Source: an uncultured Clostridia bacterium
GTDB taxonomy: Bacteria; Bacillota; Clostridia; TANB77; CAG-508
Direction: 5' to 3'
Assembly: GCA_944393755.1 (NCBI GenBank)
Contig: CALYBF010000010.1
Coordinates: 1-18,770 of the forward strand
Length of the DNA stretch: 18,770 nt
A program made the position numbers and the translations under genes. Under the pieces are notes generated by a model that saw only the letters and a list, made by a program, of their open reading frames with translations, was not told the origin of the DNA and did not search any database. How positions within the stretch are numbered: position 1 is the first letter of the stretch; each line of letters opens with the position of its first letter. Shown piece after piece: positions 1 to 6,621 of this stretch.

Positions 1-48
1 ATCTTTTGCAACATCTAAAAATATTTTACTAGGATATTTTCTTTTCAT
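1..48 (-). CDS. 5' end of an unidentified gene, cut by the window edge
   Basis: Sixteen codons (MKRKYPSKIFLDVAKD) are visible, starting with ATG at 48 and running off the left edge. The start is supported by a GGAG ribosome site about 9 bases upstream (57-60). A possible extended -10 (TG-T-TAAAAT on the minus strand, -10 at 83-88) lies upstream; I see no convincing -35. The sequence is too short to assign a family. It is separated from the DUF1540 gene by a terminator-like hairpin, so it is probably its own transcription unit. Confidence 0.6.
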   Translation of the reverse strand, partial: MKRKYPSKIFLDVAKD

Positions 49-130
49 TGTTTTTGCTCCTTGTTAGCTTTAATTCTTTATTATTTTAACATATTTAATA
101 TAATAATTCTATAAATACCTGCATTTTAAT

Positions 131-172
131 AAAAAAAAATAAAAAGAGACATACCTTATATAGATATGTCCC
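131..172 (-). terminator. Intrinsic terminator after the DUF1540 gene, built from the repeat element
   Basis: On the minus strand the stem GGGACATA (172-165) pairs with TATGTCTC (153-146), followed by a long T-rich run (145-131). The hairpin is the second hairpin of the structured repeat, and the T-run lies just outside the element. Compared with the full copy, the stem is better paired: T152-A166 replaces a G-G mismatch. Confidence 0.7.
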
Positions 173-209
173 GAATTGGACAAAATGTCCAAAAAGAAAC
201 GTCCCTATT
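146..209. repeat. Structured repeat element, partial copy A
   Basis: Positions 156-209 match 6668-6721 at 53 of 54 bases, and the last 42 bases (168-209) are identical. This copy keeps hairpin 2 (GACATA/TATGTC), hairpin 3 (TTGGACA-aaa-TGTCCAA) and the right terminal repeat GAAACGTCCC. It lacks the left terminal repeat and hairpin 1 of the full copy. Its right end overlaps the TAG stop codon (205-207) of the DUF1540 gene. Near-identity in a non-coding stretch, with both arms of the hairpins kept, indicates a mobile or otherwise amplified structured element. Confidence 0.85.
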
Positions 210-366
210 CACACTCATAGCTTCCGCACATTGATTCATCTTGTTTTTTTGTATTACAATTTCTTTTTGGTGTTACTTGTATTTCTTCTAAATTACAACC
301 ATTGTTTTTTCTATCATTGTATTTACAGCTACCAACTGTACAATTTATTTTTTGATTATTTTCCAT
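205..366 (-). CDS. DUF1540 family small cysteine-rich protein (53 aa)
   Basis: This short gene encodes 53 residues with the DUF1540 pattern: INCTVGSCKYN near the N-terminus (Cys9 and Cys14), then Cys24, an IQVTP segment, Cys37, and a C-terminal C-x4-C (Cys47, Cys52). The cysteine spacing suggests a small metal-binding or disulfide-linked fold; the function of DUF1540 proteins is not established. The ATG at 366 follows a near-perfect GGAGGAG ribosome site. The gene lies 124 bases downstream of the acetyltransferase on the same strand, and the intervening A-rich stretch shows no clear terminator, so the two are probably co-transcribed. Its TAG stop lies in the right terminal repeat of repeat copy A, so the element marks the exact end of the protein. 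Confidence 0.85.
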   Translation of the reverse strand: MENNQKINCTVGSCKYNDRKNNGCNLEEIQVTPKRNCNTKKQDESMCGSYECE

Positions 367-490
367 AACAAAATCTCCTCCTTGTATTTTATTATGGCTT
401 TTTGTTTTATTTTTTATAATTTATCTTTATTATTTTTCTTTATTATTTTATTTATGTTTTTCTTTATATTTTTATTATTTGTATTTTTCT

Positions 491-1045
491 TTAAATATCT
501 CTTACTTTTTTACAAGGATTTCCATATGCTATAGAGTTATCTGGTATATCTTTTGTAACAACACTTCCTGCTCCTATTGCTACATTATTACCTATTGTAA
601 CTCCTGGAAGTACCACTACATTTCCACCAAACCATACATTATTACCGACTTTAATTGGTTTTGCATATTCTAATCCTTTATTTCTTAAATCTATTTCTAT
701 TGGGTGTCCTGCCGTATAAAATCCACAATTTGGTCCTATAAATACATTATCACCAAATTCTACTTTTGCACCATCTAATATCACACAATTATAATTCATA
801 TAAAAATTATCACCAACAAAAATATTATATCCATAATCACAATAAAAGTTAGGCTCTATTCTAATATTTTTACCAGTTTTTCCTAATATCTTTTTTATTA
901 ATTCATCTTTCTTTTCTATTTCTGTCGGTCTTAAATTGTTATATTCATAACATAATTCTTTTGTTTTTTCCATTTCTTTTAACAACTCTTTATCATAATT
1001 TGCATCATAAAGTTCTCCGCTTGCTCTTTTTTCTTTTTCTGTCAT
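491..1045 (-). CDS. Sugar O-acetyltransferase, maltose/galactoside acetyltransferase (LacA/Maa) type
   Basis: A 184-residue protein of the usual length for the LacA/Maa/NodL family, which transfers acetyl from acetyl-CoA to a sugar hydroxyl in the cytoplasm. An N-terminal helical Mac-type domain (about residues 1-55) precedes a left-handed beta-helix of hexapeptide repeats (about 60-175). The active-site loop GFYTAGHP carries the family catalytic histidine (His114), and the C-terminal IAYGNPCKKVR is the usual NPxxxxR ending. Start: ATG at 1045 with an AGGAAG ribosome site and a good promoter upstream. The substrate cannot be read from the sequence, because family members accept many sugars. 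It is probably the first gene of a unit with the DUF1540 gene. Confidence 0.9.
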   Translation of the reverse strand: MTEKEKRASGELYDANYDKELLKEMEKTKELCYEYNNLRPTEIEKKDELIKKILGKTGKNIRIEPNFYCDYGYNIFVGDNFYMNYNCVILDGAKVEFGDNVFIGPNCGFYTAGHPIEIDLRNKGLEYAKPIKVGNNVWFGGNVVVLPGVTIGNNVAIGAGSVVTKDIPDNSIAYGNPCKKVRDI

Positions 1046-1068
1046 GTTTTCACTTCCTTTCAGGTTAT

Positions 1069-1097
1069 AGTATATTATTATTCTTTAAATTTTTCAA
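1069..1097 (-). promoter_or_regulatory. SigA-type promoter of the acetyltransferase gene
   Basis: TTGAAA (1097-1092) and TATACT (1074-1069) on the minus strand are separated by exactly 17 bases, a near-consensus vegetative promoter 24 bases from the start codon. Confidence 0.7.
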
Positions 1098-1159
1098 TAA
1101 ATTTAATTTATTAAATTTTAAAAAAATTTCTAAAAAATGATATATTTAATATTATTTTC

Positions 1160-1168
1160 TGTTATAAT
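1160..1168 (+). promoter_or_regulatory. Extended -10 promoter of the beta-lactamase-like gene
   Basis: TG-T-TATAAT lies 45 bases upstream of the TTG start. No recognisable -35 is present at the right distance, which fits an extended -10 promoter. It lies in the same spacer as the oppositely directed acetyltransferase promoter. Confidence 0.55.
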
Positions 1169-1212
1169 ATTAAATATACAATAGATAATTTTAAAAATGG
1201 AGATGATTCATT

Positions 1213-2253
1213 TTGCCTAAAGGTAAACATGTAAAACCAAGTTCATATTCCAAACCTAAATTTAAGAAATCACTTTTATTTGTCTTACTTTCACTTGCTT
1301 TACTTTGCATTGCTTTTGATATTTTAACTCCTGCAACAGATACTAAAAGTATAGCTTCTACAAATGAGCAAGAAAATGTTACTGCTTCTGAAGCTTCAAT
1401 TGAACCAGAACCTGTTGTTATAGAACCTTCAAAAGATGAGAATATGGAACTTTTAATTAAATATGAAATGGAAAAATATAATTTTAATGAAAATAATTTT
1501 TATTTTTTCTTTTACAATGTTACTGATAAAAAATATTATTTTTATAATGAAAATACTTATTTTACAGCTGCAAGTACTATAAAAGTACCAGTTGCTATGT
1601 ATTATTATGATGAGATTAATTCTGGTAATTATACTTTAGATACTGGTATATTATATGCTAGCGGTTGTTATGAAGCTGGTGGTGGAAATATTGGTTCTTT
1701 ATATTCTGTTGGAGATAAAGTTCCTTTAAAAAACTTACTTGAACAAATGATAGTAAATAGTGATAATACTGCAATTAATATTTTAATGGCAAATTTAGGT
1801 TATTCAAATGTAAAAAAATCAATCACAAAATATTCTGATGAAACTGTTCCAGAAGATTTCTACACAAATAACATTGCTTCTGCTAGTTTTTATTATGATG
1901 TTATGAATTATTTATATGAACACCAAAATGAATATACTACATTAATAGACCATATGAAAAAATCTTCTATGGGTATGTATTTAAAACAATATGTTACAGA
2001 TTATGATGTTGCTCATAAATATGGTAGCTATTCTGGATATGTTCACGATTATGGTATTGTTTTTACTGAAAAGCCTTATTTAGTAGGAATATTTACAAAA
2101 GGTATTCCAAACTCTGATGAAGTGATTGCTGAGATTAGCAAAGATATTTTAAATTATAATTTAGGAAATTTAGATGTAAATTCTTTATTCCCAGAAGAAG
2201 AAAATGTCAATACATCTAATACTACACCTACTAATACAAATACTAATTCTTAA
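1213..2253 (+). CDS. Membrane-anchored class A beta-lactamase-like serine hydrolase
   Basis: A 346-residue protein with one N-terminal membrane segment (about residues 20-38), then a Ser/Thr/Glu-rich linker and a beta-lactamase2-type catalytic domain outside the cell. All three penicillin-recognising motifs are placed as expected: Ser121-T-I-Lys124 (SxxK, nucleophile and base), Ser183-Asp-Asn185 (SDN), and Lys269-Tyr-Gly271 in place of the usual KTG. The C-terminus is an Asn/Thr-rich tail. The start is TTG at 1213, preceded by GGAG (1199-1202); no better ATG exists upstream of the membrane segment. The KYG motif and the wall-facing topology make a peptidoglycan or beta-lactam interacting enzyme likely. 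True beta-lactamase activity cannot be claimed from sequence alone. Confidence 0.85.
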   Translation: MPKGKHVKPSSYSKPKFKKSLLFVLLSLALLCIAFDILTPATDTKSIASTNEQENVTASEASIEPEPVVIEPSKDENMELLIKYEMEKYNFNENNFYFFFYNVTDKKYYFYNENTYFTAASTIKVPVAMYYYDEINSGNYTLDTGILYASGCYEAGGGNIGSLYSVGDKVPLKNLLEQMIVNSDNTAINILMANLGYSNVKKSITKYSDETVPEDFYTNNIASASFYYDVMNYLYEHQNEYTTLIDHMKKSSMGMYLKQYVTDYDVAHKYGSYSGYVHDYGIVFTEKPYLVGIFTKGIPNSDEVIAEISKDILNYNLGNLDVNSLFPEEENVNTSNTTPTNTNTNS

Positions 2254-2256
2254 TAG

Positions 2257-2290
2257 AAAAATATCCACTTTTAAATTAGCGGATATTTTT
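2257..2290. terminator. Bidirectional terminator between convergent genes
   Basis: A 10-bp stem AAAAATATCC (2257-2266) / GGATATTTTT (2281-2290) encloses a 14-base loop, with T-runs on either strand. It closes the beta-lactamase-like gene on the plus strand and touches the stop codon of the CmpB-like gene on the minus strand, so it can serve both. Confidence 0.8.
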
Positions 2291-2847
2291 TAAATATTAA
2301 TATATTTTATACTTGATAAAACAAAATCAACAATTAATACAGATGCTAAAGAATATATTGTTGCTCTTTGTACATTTATAGGTATTTTATTTAATATTTT
2401 TTCTGCTTTCTTTTCCATAAATGGATGTAAAAAGTTAGAAAATATAACTCCTGCTAGTCCCCATACAATTGAAAAACTTAAGCAAATACGCCCACCGATA
2501 TTAAACATTGCATCTGAATAGTCCCACCACCTTTGGTGAAATACTATTTCTAATATCCAAGATGCTAGAAATTCAAAAACAGAAAATACTATCATAGATA
2601 TTAGAAATTTTTTCATATTATGACCTTTTAAGCCGTCAAAAATAAGTATAAATATAACTGCTCCAAAACCATATATTGGGCATATTGGGCCAAATAAGAA
2701 ACCTCTTTTTACAAAATGACCAAGTACTAATATCGCATAAAAAGTCTCAAAAACCCAACCTAAAAATGAATATATTAAAAAATACATTATTAATTTATCT
2801 TTTGTGGATAATTTTTCATATTTAATAAGCGCTAAACTTTCTTCCAA
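2290..2847 (-). CDS. CmpB-type putative ABC transporter permease (PF06541 family membrane protein)
   Basis: A 185-residue polytopic membrane protein with about five hydrophobic segments. Family signatures are visible: FLGWVFETFYA near the first helix, RGFLFGPICPIYGFGA after the second, and RWWDYSD followed by GGRICLSFSIVWG. These match the PF06541 (ABC_trans_CmpB) family, which is common in Clostridia and whose biochemical role is not established; the transporter name is a domain label. No ATPase partner is nearby. It is the third gene of a same-strand group after the zinc-ribbon and DUF2085 genes, starting 20 bases after the DUF2085 stop with a GGGGGAAAA ribosome site. Confidence 0.85.
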   Translation of the reverse strand: MEESLALIKYEKLSTKDKLIMYFLIYSFLGWVFETFYAILVLGHFVKRGFLFGPICPIYGFGAVIFILIFDGLKGHNMKKFLISMIVFSVFEFLASWILEIVFHQRWWDYSDAMFNIGGRICLSFSIVWGLAGVIFSNFLHPFMEKKAEKILNKIPINVQRATIYSLASVLIVDFVLSSIKYINI

Positions 2848-2867
2848 AAAATTTTCCCCCTTTTATT

Positions 2868-3233
2868 TTAGCTAAAAATTCCAATTATCCAAAAAATAAT
2901 TTTTAAAATAATACTTATTTGTGCTATCCCTGCTAAATTTCCTGTTAAAAACCTTCTTATATTTGTTGATTCTCTTATTTTTTTATATTGTATATACCAA
3001 TCTAGAAACATTATTAAAAGAAATAATAAATCTATATAAAAAGGTATTCTAATTTTTAAAATATATAATGTTATTCCAATAACTTGTCCTGTAAGTATTC
3101 CAAAACATCTACTACATACAGGAAATTGAAACTCACCTAAAAAGAAACTTCTATCTTCTCTTTGGTGGCAACCACATCTATTTCCTAGTCTCATAAGAAA
3201 TGCCCATATTTTTCTTTTTGTGCTTTTTTTCAA
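2868..3233 (-). CDS. DUF2085 family membrane protein
   Basis: A 121-residue protein with the DUF2085 signature CHQREDRSFF followed by FPVCSRCFGI, giving a conserved Cys/His set (C22, H23, C40, C43) and then about three membrane helices. The cysteines suggest metal or redox chemistry at the membrane face, but no function is established. The start is TTG at 3233, directly after the TAA of the zinc-ribbon gene (TAA-TTG), with no strong ribosome site of its own, so translation is probably coupled. An in-frame ATG (MRLGNRC) thirteen codons later is the alternative start. It lies between the zinc-ribbon and CmpB-like genes in an apparent operon. Confidence 0.8.
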   Translation of the reverse strand: MKKSTKRKIWAFLMRLGNRCGCHQREDRSFFLGEFQFPVCSRCFGILTGQVIGITLYILKIRIPFYIDLLFLLIMFLDWYIQYKKIRESTNIRRFLTGNLAGIAQISIILKIIFWIIGIFS

Positions 3234-3440
3234 TTAAAACCTATTTCCACAATCATTACAAATATTAGTTGTTCTTGTTCTAGTTGTAGTATCTCCTGTA
3301 TTACATAAACCACAAAGTACTCCCGGCCAACCAAAAAGCAGATAACCACAACAAGCATCTCCACCATCAAAACCTTTTGTATGTGTTTTTGTATCTATTA
3401 TACTAGAAATATTTTCGCTTCCACATTTTGGACATCTCAT
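3234..3440 (-). CDS. Small zinc-ribbon protein (68 aa)
   Basis: The protein begins MRCPKCGSENIS and ends CNDCGNRF, two CxxC knuckles typical of a zinc ribbon. Between them lies a hydrophobic, Cys/Gly-rich segment (GDACCGYLLFGWPGVLCGLC, residues about 26-45) that could touch or cross the membrane, as in LITAF-like proteins. The start is ATG at 3440, supported by a GGAGG ribosome site (3448-3452); a longer reading to 3497 would run through the promoter. First gene of the zinc-ribbon/DUF2085/CmpB unit. Function unknown. Confidence 0.8.
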   Translation of the reverse strand: MRCPKCGSENISSIIDTKTHTKGFDGGDACCGYLLFGWPGVLCGLCNTGDTTTRTRTTNICNDCGNRF

Positions 3441-3464
3441 ATTATTTTCCTCCGTTCTTGCAAT

Positions 3465-3473
3465 ATTATACCA
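3465..3473 (-). promoter_or_regulatory. Extended -10 promoter of the zinc-ribbon/DUF2085/CmpB operon
   Basis: The minus strand reads TG-G-TATAAT (3473-3465), 24 bases before the zinc-ribbon start codon. There is no clear -35. The same TGG-TATAAT arrangement is seen ahead of the oxidoreductase gene at 5874. Confidence 0.6.
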
Positions 3474-3492
3474 CGTTTTAAGTAGAAATACA

Positions 3493-3588
3493 ATCAAAAA
3501 AATCTTAAGATAATATTAATAGTAGGTAAAAGATAAAATCTTCCCCCTACTATTAACACAAACTTATTTCAGTTGTTAAAATAAGTTT
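3493..3588 (-). terminator. Tandem hairpins ending the first Rpn nuclease gene
   Basis: Three dyads follow the stop codon on the minus strand. The first has a 10-bp stem AAACTTATTT/AAATAAGTTT (3588-3579 with 3569-3560). The second has an 11-bp stem TTAATAGTAGG/CCTACTATTAA (3556-3546 with 3526-3516) with a small inner stem AAGAT/ATCTT. The third is a short dyad ATCTTAAGAT followed by a T-run (to about 3493). The last T-run makes termination plausible. The second stem has no T-run directly after it, so its role is less clear. Confidence 0.6.
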
Positions 3589-4503
3589 TTATGCAATTTT
3601 ACTTCCTTCCACTTCTAGTTTTAGTCTTTTTAAATCTTTTCTACTTATATTTGTAATTTTTATTATTTCTTTATCTTCCATTTTATTTTTTATCATTTGT
3701 TTAATTATTTGTTCTGCTCCTTGATTAATTCCTTTATTATATTTGTCTTCTAATAATTCTACATATAGTTCTTCAAAATTTGACATATCACCATCTCCTT
3801 CCATTATTTTTTTATATTTTCCTATTTCTTCACCAAGTTCATTTCTTATTTTGCTTGAATTCTCTAGTATTATTTTTAGACAATTTGCCTCATACTCATT
3901 TATTCTTCTTTTAATCACAAATTCTATCACTTTTTCTAATTCTTCTTTTGTTTTTTGCTTTTCTAATGCCATTGCTAATGTTAAACCCATCCTATCTTCT
4001 AATAATTCTTTTGTTGTTACCTTTTGTATGTCTACTAAATTATATATTGGATAGTTTAATGCCGGAAAACCATAATTACTATCTTCCTCTTGTATTATTG
4101 TTAATGGTGCATCCCATATTGTTTTTGATGTACTTAATACTATTGGAAATATTAATGGTGCTCTATAAAATTTGCTTTTACTTGTTTGCCTACTATCGAT
4201 TAAGCATATACAATACTCACACATCCTTTTTGGCATTTTATAATCTACTGTACTTTGATGTTCTATTATTATATATATTTCTGTATTCTTAATTTTATAT
4301 ATAATATCTGATTCTCTTACTTTAAACCCATAACTCGTAACAAATTTTCCATTATACCTTTCTATATCTTTTTCACGTATTTTATATCTGAAAAATTTAT
4401 CTACAAAATGTATAATTTCCTTTTTATTTTCTAATAATTTTCTTACAATTTTATCTTGCTCTTGTTTTCCTTTTTCTTTATTTTCTGTTGTACTATCTGT
4501 CAT
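3589..4503 (-). CDS. Rpn family (YhgA-like, Transposase_31) PD-(D/E)XK nuclease-like protein
   Basis: A 304-residue member of the Rpn/YhgA-like family, whose E. coli members are recombination-promoting endonucleases. The core is visible: an acidic residue in RESDIIYKIK, then IYIIIEHQST (the E-x-Q of the nuclease core) and VDYKMPKRMCEY, with a helical, Lys/Glu-rich C-terminal half that ends in a short helix-turn-helix-like segment (IIKITNISRKDLKRLKLE). The start is taken at ATG 4503 because GGAG lies six bases upstream; a longer reading to 4545 would have this ribosome site inside the gene. The gene has its own strong promoter and terminator. The family name transposase is historical; no insertion-sequence ends are visible around it. 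Confidence 0.8.
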   Translation of the reverse strand: MTDSTTENKEKGKQEQDKIVRKLLENKKEIIHFVDKFFRYKIREKDIERYNGKFVTSYGFKVRESDIIYKIKNTEIYIIIEHQSTVDYKMPKRMCEYCICLIDSRQTSKSKFYRAPLIFPIVLSTSKTIWDAPLTIIQEEDSNYGFPALNYPIYNLVDIQKVTTKELLEDRMGLTLAMALEKQKTKEELEKVIEFVIKRRINEYEANCLKIILENSSKIRNELGEEIGKYKKIMEGDGDMSNFEELYVELLEDKYNKGINQGAEQIIKQMIKNKMEDKEIIKITNISRKDLKRLKLEVEGSKIA

Positions 4504-4679
4504 CTTTTCTCCTTTCATTGTATATTTTTTAACCAAGAAAATCAAATTAAATTCAGAGTAAACTGTCCCATGTTTTCTCTTTCTTACTTCTTTTTTCTTA
4601 GTTTTTTTGTACTTTTTCTTTATTTTTTAGAAATTTAGATAGAATTTCTATGACTAAAAATTTGAATCAACTTGTATGC

Positions 4680-4709
4680 ATAATATCATAAATTTTATAT
4701 TTATGTCAA
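4680..4709 (-). promoter_or_regulatory. Strong SigA-type promoter of the first Rpn gene
   Basis: TTGACA (4709-4704) and TATTAT (4685-4680) on the minus strand are 18 bases apart, with an extended TG-A before the -10. The start codon is about 175 bases downstream, leaving an unusually long, purine-rich 5' leader (4504-4679) in which I see no gene. Confidence 0.65.
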
Positions 4710-4745
4710 TAGTGTTTTAAAACTTTTATTTATAATTTTTCTCAT

Positions 4746-4780
4746 AAAAAAGATCAGTACAAAATGTACTGAATCTTTTT
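4746..4780 (-). terminator. Terminator of the oxidoreductase gene
   Basis: A long stem, AAAAAGAT plus CAGTACA paired with TGTACTG plus ATCTTTTT, has a 3-base loop and one bulged base (4746-4761 with 4765-4780). It ends in a T-run on the minus strand, 17 bases after the stop codon at 4798. Confidence 0.85.
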
Positions 4781-4797
4781 AAATTTATAATTATTGA

Positions 4798-5874
4798 TTA
4801 TTTTACATACTCATTTAATGGTTTTACTCTATACTTTAACTCGTCCATTTCATTTGTTGGCACATATCCAGCTTTTGCATTTATAACATCTGGTATTCTA
4901 TTTACTACAGTTGCACAAGTAAGTTCTACAGTTGCTGGTTTTTCTACTACTATTGTTGTATTTGGTTCTCCTTCTATTGTCCACTCATTTCTATCAAATT
5001 CTGTTTCATCATAAACTTTTCCTATACATTGTGTTTCTAATGTGATACCTTCTTTTGTTTTAGTTGTAACTACAGCACTCATACCTGTTGCCATACCTTC
5101 TTTTATTGTCATATTAAGTGTTTTAGAAAACATATCTTTTTTAGCTATTTGCGGAATACACTCTTGTGTTTGGCTCTCTACTGTTAAACCTAATTTTCCA
5201 CAAAGCCATCCATTTACGTTCCACATATATGATGGTTGATATTCTCCAGAATTTATAACTGCTTGTCTTTCTTCATCACTTATTCTATCTTGACTTGCTA
5301 CTTCTTTATCAAATTCTTCTAATGTTAAGCCTGCTCCATGTGCTTTTGCTAATGCTATACCATAATCTTCTACATTATAGCTTGAACTACCTTTTATTTT
5401 TGTTATTTTATGTGTAGAACCACCAATTGCTGATATTAATTCTCCCCAGTATATATCTTGATATCCTGTTCCTGTAATTGTGCAATTATTCTCTTTTGCA
5501 AGTTTATCTATAGCATTTGTAATTTTAGGGTTTGAATTTTCTGGGTAAAAAGCTTCTTCACATGTTGTTATTGCATTTATTCCTAATTTTGCACATAACA
5601 TTAATGCTTCTTCTACATCTTTAATTAAACTCATTGTTGTAACTATTACTACATCTGGTTTTGTTTCTAAAAGCATTTTTTCTGCTGAAGATACATCTAC
5701 AACTTTTACACCTTTTTCTTCACAGTCAATTATTTCTCCAATATCTTTTCCAATTACATCTGGGTTTACATCTATTGCTCCTACAATTTCCGCTCCTTTT
5801 TCATACACATATCTCATTGTGTACACACTCATTTTTCCAGTTCCATATTGAACTACTTTAATTTTCCTATCCAT
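4798..5874 (-). CDS. NAD(P)-dependent oxidoreductase, 2,4-diaminopentanoate dehydrogenase-like (DapB-like Rossmann fold)
   Basis: A 358-residue soluble enzyme. The N-terminus KIKVVQYGTGKMSVYTMRYV is a dinucleotide-binding Rossmann motif (GxGxxG-like). It is followed by GAEIVGAIDVNPDVIGKDIG and PDVVIVTTMS, as in dihydrodipicolinate-reductase-like proteins and 2,4-diaminopentanoate dehydrogenase of ornithine fermentation. The length and C-terminal region (NRIPDVINAKAGYVPTNEM) fit the latter subfamily best. The start is ATG at 5874 behind a perfect AGGAGG. The gene has its own extended -10 promoter and terminator. None of the ornithine-pathway partners (aminomutase, AKP thiolase) lies in this window, so the substrate remains uncertain. 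Confidence 0.75.
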   Translation of the reverse strand: MDRKIKVVQYGTGKMSVYTMRYVYEKGAEIVGAIDVNPDVIGKDIGEIIDCEEKGVKVVDVSSAEKMLLETKPDVVIVTTMSLIKDVEEALMLCAKLGINAITTCEEAFYPENSNPKITNAIDKLAKENNCTITGTGYQDIYWGELISAIGGSTHKITKIKGSSSYNVEDYGIALAKAHGAGLTLEEFDKEVASQDRISDEERQAVINSGEYQPSYMWNVNGWLCGKLGLTVESQTQECIPQIAKKDMFSKTLNMTIKEGMATGMSAVVTTKTKEGITLETQCIGKVYDETEFDRNEWTIEGEPNTTIVVEKPATVELTCATVVNRIPDVINAKAGYVPTNEMDELKYRVKPLNEYVK

Positions 5875-5902
5875 AACTAGACCTCCTTTATTTATTTTCC
5901 TT

Positions 5903-5911
5903 ATTATACCA
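5903..5911 (-). promoter_or_regulatory. Extended -10 promoter of the oxidoreductase gene
   Basis: TG-G-TATAAT lies about 30 bases before the start codon, in the short spacer after spoIIIAH. No -35 is recognisable. A perfect small dyad (TTTCTACT-AGTAGAAA) spans the spoIIIAH stop codon just upstream but lacks a T-run. Confidence 0.5.
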
Positions 5912-5957
5912 TTAATTTTAAAAAATTATTATATATTTTTTATTTTCTTCTTATTTT

Positions 5958-6602
5958 CTACTTAGTAGAAATATGTATATTTTGAATATCTGCTTTCATC
6001 TCTCTAGAAATAATGTTTTGAATTTGAGCAATTTCATCTTCTTTTAATTCATTAGCACCAATAATAATACTAATACTTTCATCATTTACAAAAATAACAC
6101 AATTATCAAAACCTTTGGTTTTAAGTAAATTTTCACAAATCATAATACTATTTTTAGTATTATTTATTTTTGTAATTTCTTCAGTTGCAGACTGTTTTTG
6201 TGTTTCTAGAGAATTAGAACTATTTAAAACATTTTCGTATGTCTCTAACATTTGAGAATACATAGTATCTCTTTCAAGTTTTGATTTAGTAAAATAATCA
6301 TCACTACTATTAGAACTTAAACTTGTTTCTTGTACTATTTCACTACTTGTTTCATTTGTTAATTCGTTTTTTGTCTCATTATCACTTAATTCTTGACTTA
6401 CAGTATTTGTTTCATTTAAAGTATTTTCTTCAACTGGCTCGCTACTAACAAGCCTTGCATCTCCAATATTACTTTCATTTACTTCATTACTACTAGCTTC
6501 TAGAACATCTCCTGTTCTAGTAGTATAATTCAAATATCCTGCAACCATTAACATTACTGCAATAGCATAAATAATAACTTGGTTTTTCTTTAATAATTTC
6601 AT
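5958..6602 (-). CDS. spoIIIAH: SpoIIIAH, stage III sporulation protein, mother-cell ring component
   Basis: Last gene of the spoIIIA operon. SpoIIIAH is anchored in the outer forespore membrane from the mother-cell side, and its YscJ/FliF-like ring-building domain binds SpoIIQ from the forespore to form the channel. The 214-residue product has one N-terminal membrane segment (about residues 10-24), a long Ser/Asn/Glu-rich linker, a helical stretch around SKLERDTMYSQMLETYENVL, and a C-terminal domain with KGFDNCVIFVNDESISIII typical of the family. The ATG at 6602 is chosen because AAAGGAG lies just upstream; the longer reading from 6620 contains that ribosome site. The gap to spoIIIAG (114 bases) is filled by the structured repeat, whereas other junctions of the operon are mostly tight. 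Confidence 0.9.
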   Translation of the reverse strand: MKLLKKNQVIIYAIAVMLMVAGYLNYTTRTGDVLEASSNEVNESNIGDARLVSSEPVEENTLNETNTVSQELSDNETKNELTNETSSEIVQETSLSSNSSDDYFTKSKLERDTMYSQMLETYENVLNSSNSLETQKQSATEEITKINNTKNSIMICENLLKTKGFDNCVIFVNDESISIIIGANELKEDEIAQIQNIISREMKADIQNIHISTK

Positions 6603-6621
6603 TTTCAAAACTCCTTTCATT

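Noticed and set aside
352..673. Plus-strand open frames at 352-534 and 479-673
   Set aside because: Low-complexity Phe/Leu/Tyr shadows of the A-rich spacer and of the acetyltransferase gene, without ribosome sites.
646..2497. Other TCGG sequences (acetyltransferase GTC-GGT, CmpB-like ATC-GGT) as extra shift sites
   Set aside because: There the C is the third base of a normal codon, the frame is unbroken on both sides, and the next codon is read as Gly without any shift.
3589..4503. Insertion sequence around the Rpn gene, as the name Transposase_31 might suggest
   Set aside because: No terminal inverted repeats or target duplications flank the gene. Family members are nucleases, and the gene has its own promoter and terminator.
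4504..4679. Riboswitch in the long leader of the first Rpn gene
   Set aside because: The leader is purine-rich with only a weak AGAAATT/AAATTTCT pairing; no known riboswitch core is recognisable.
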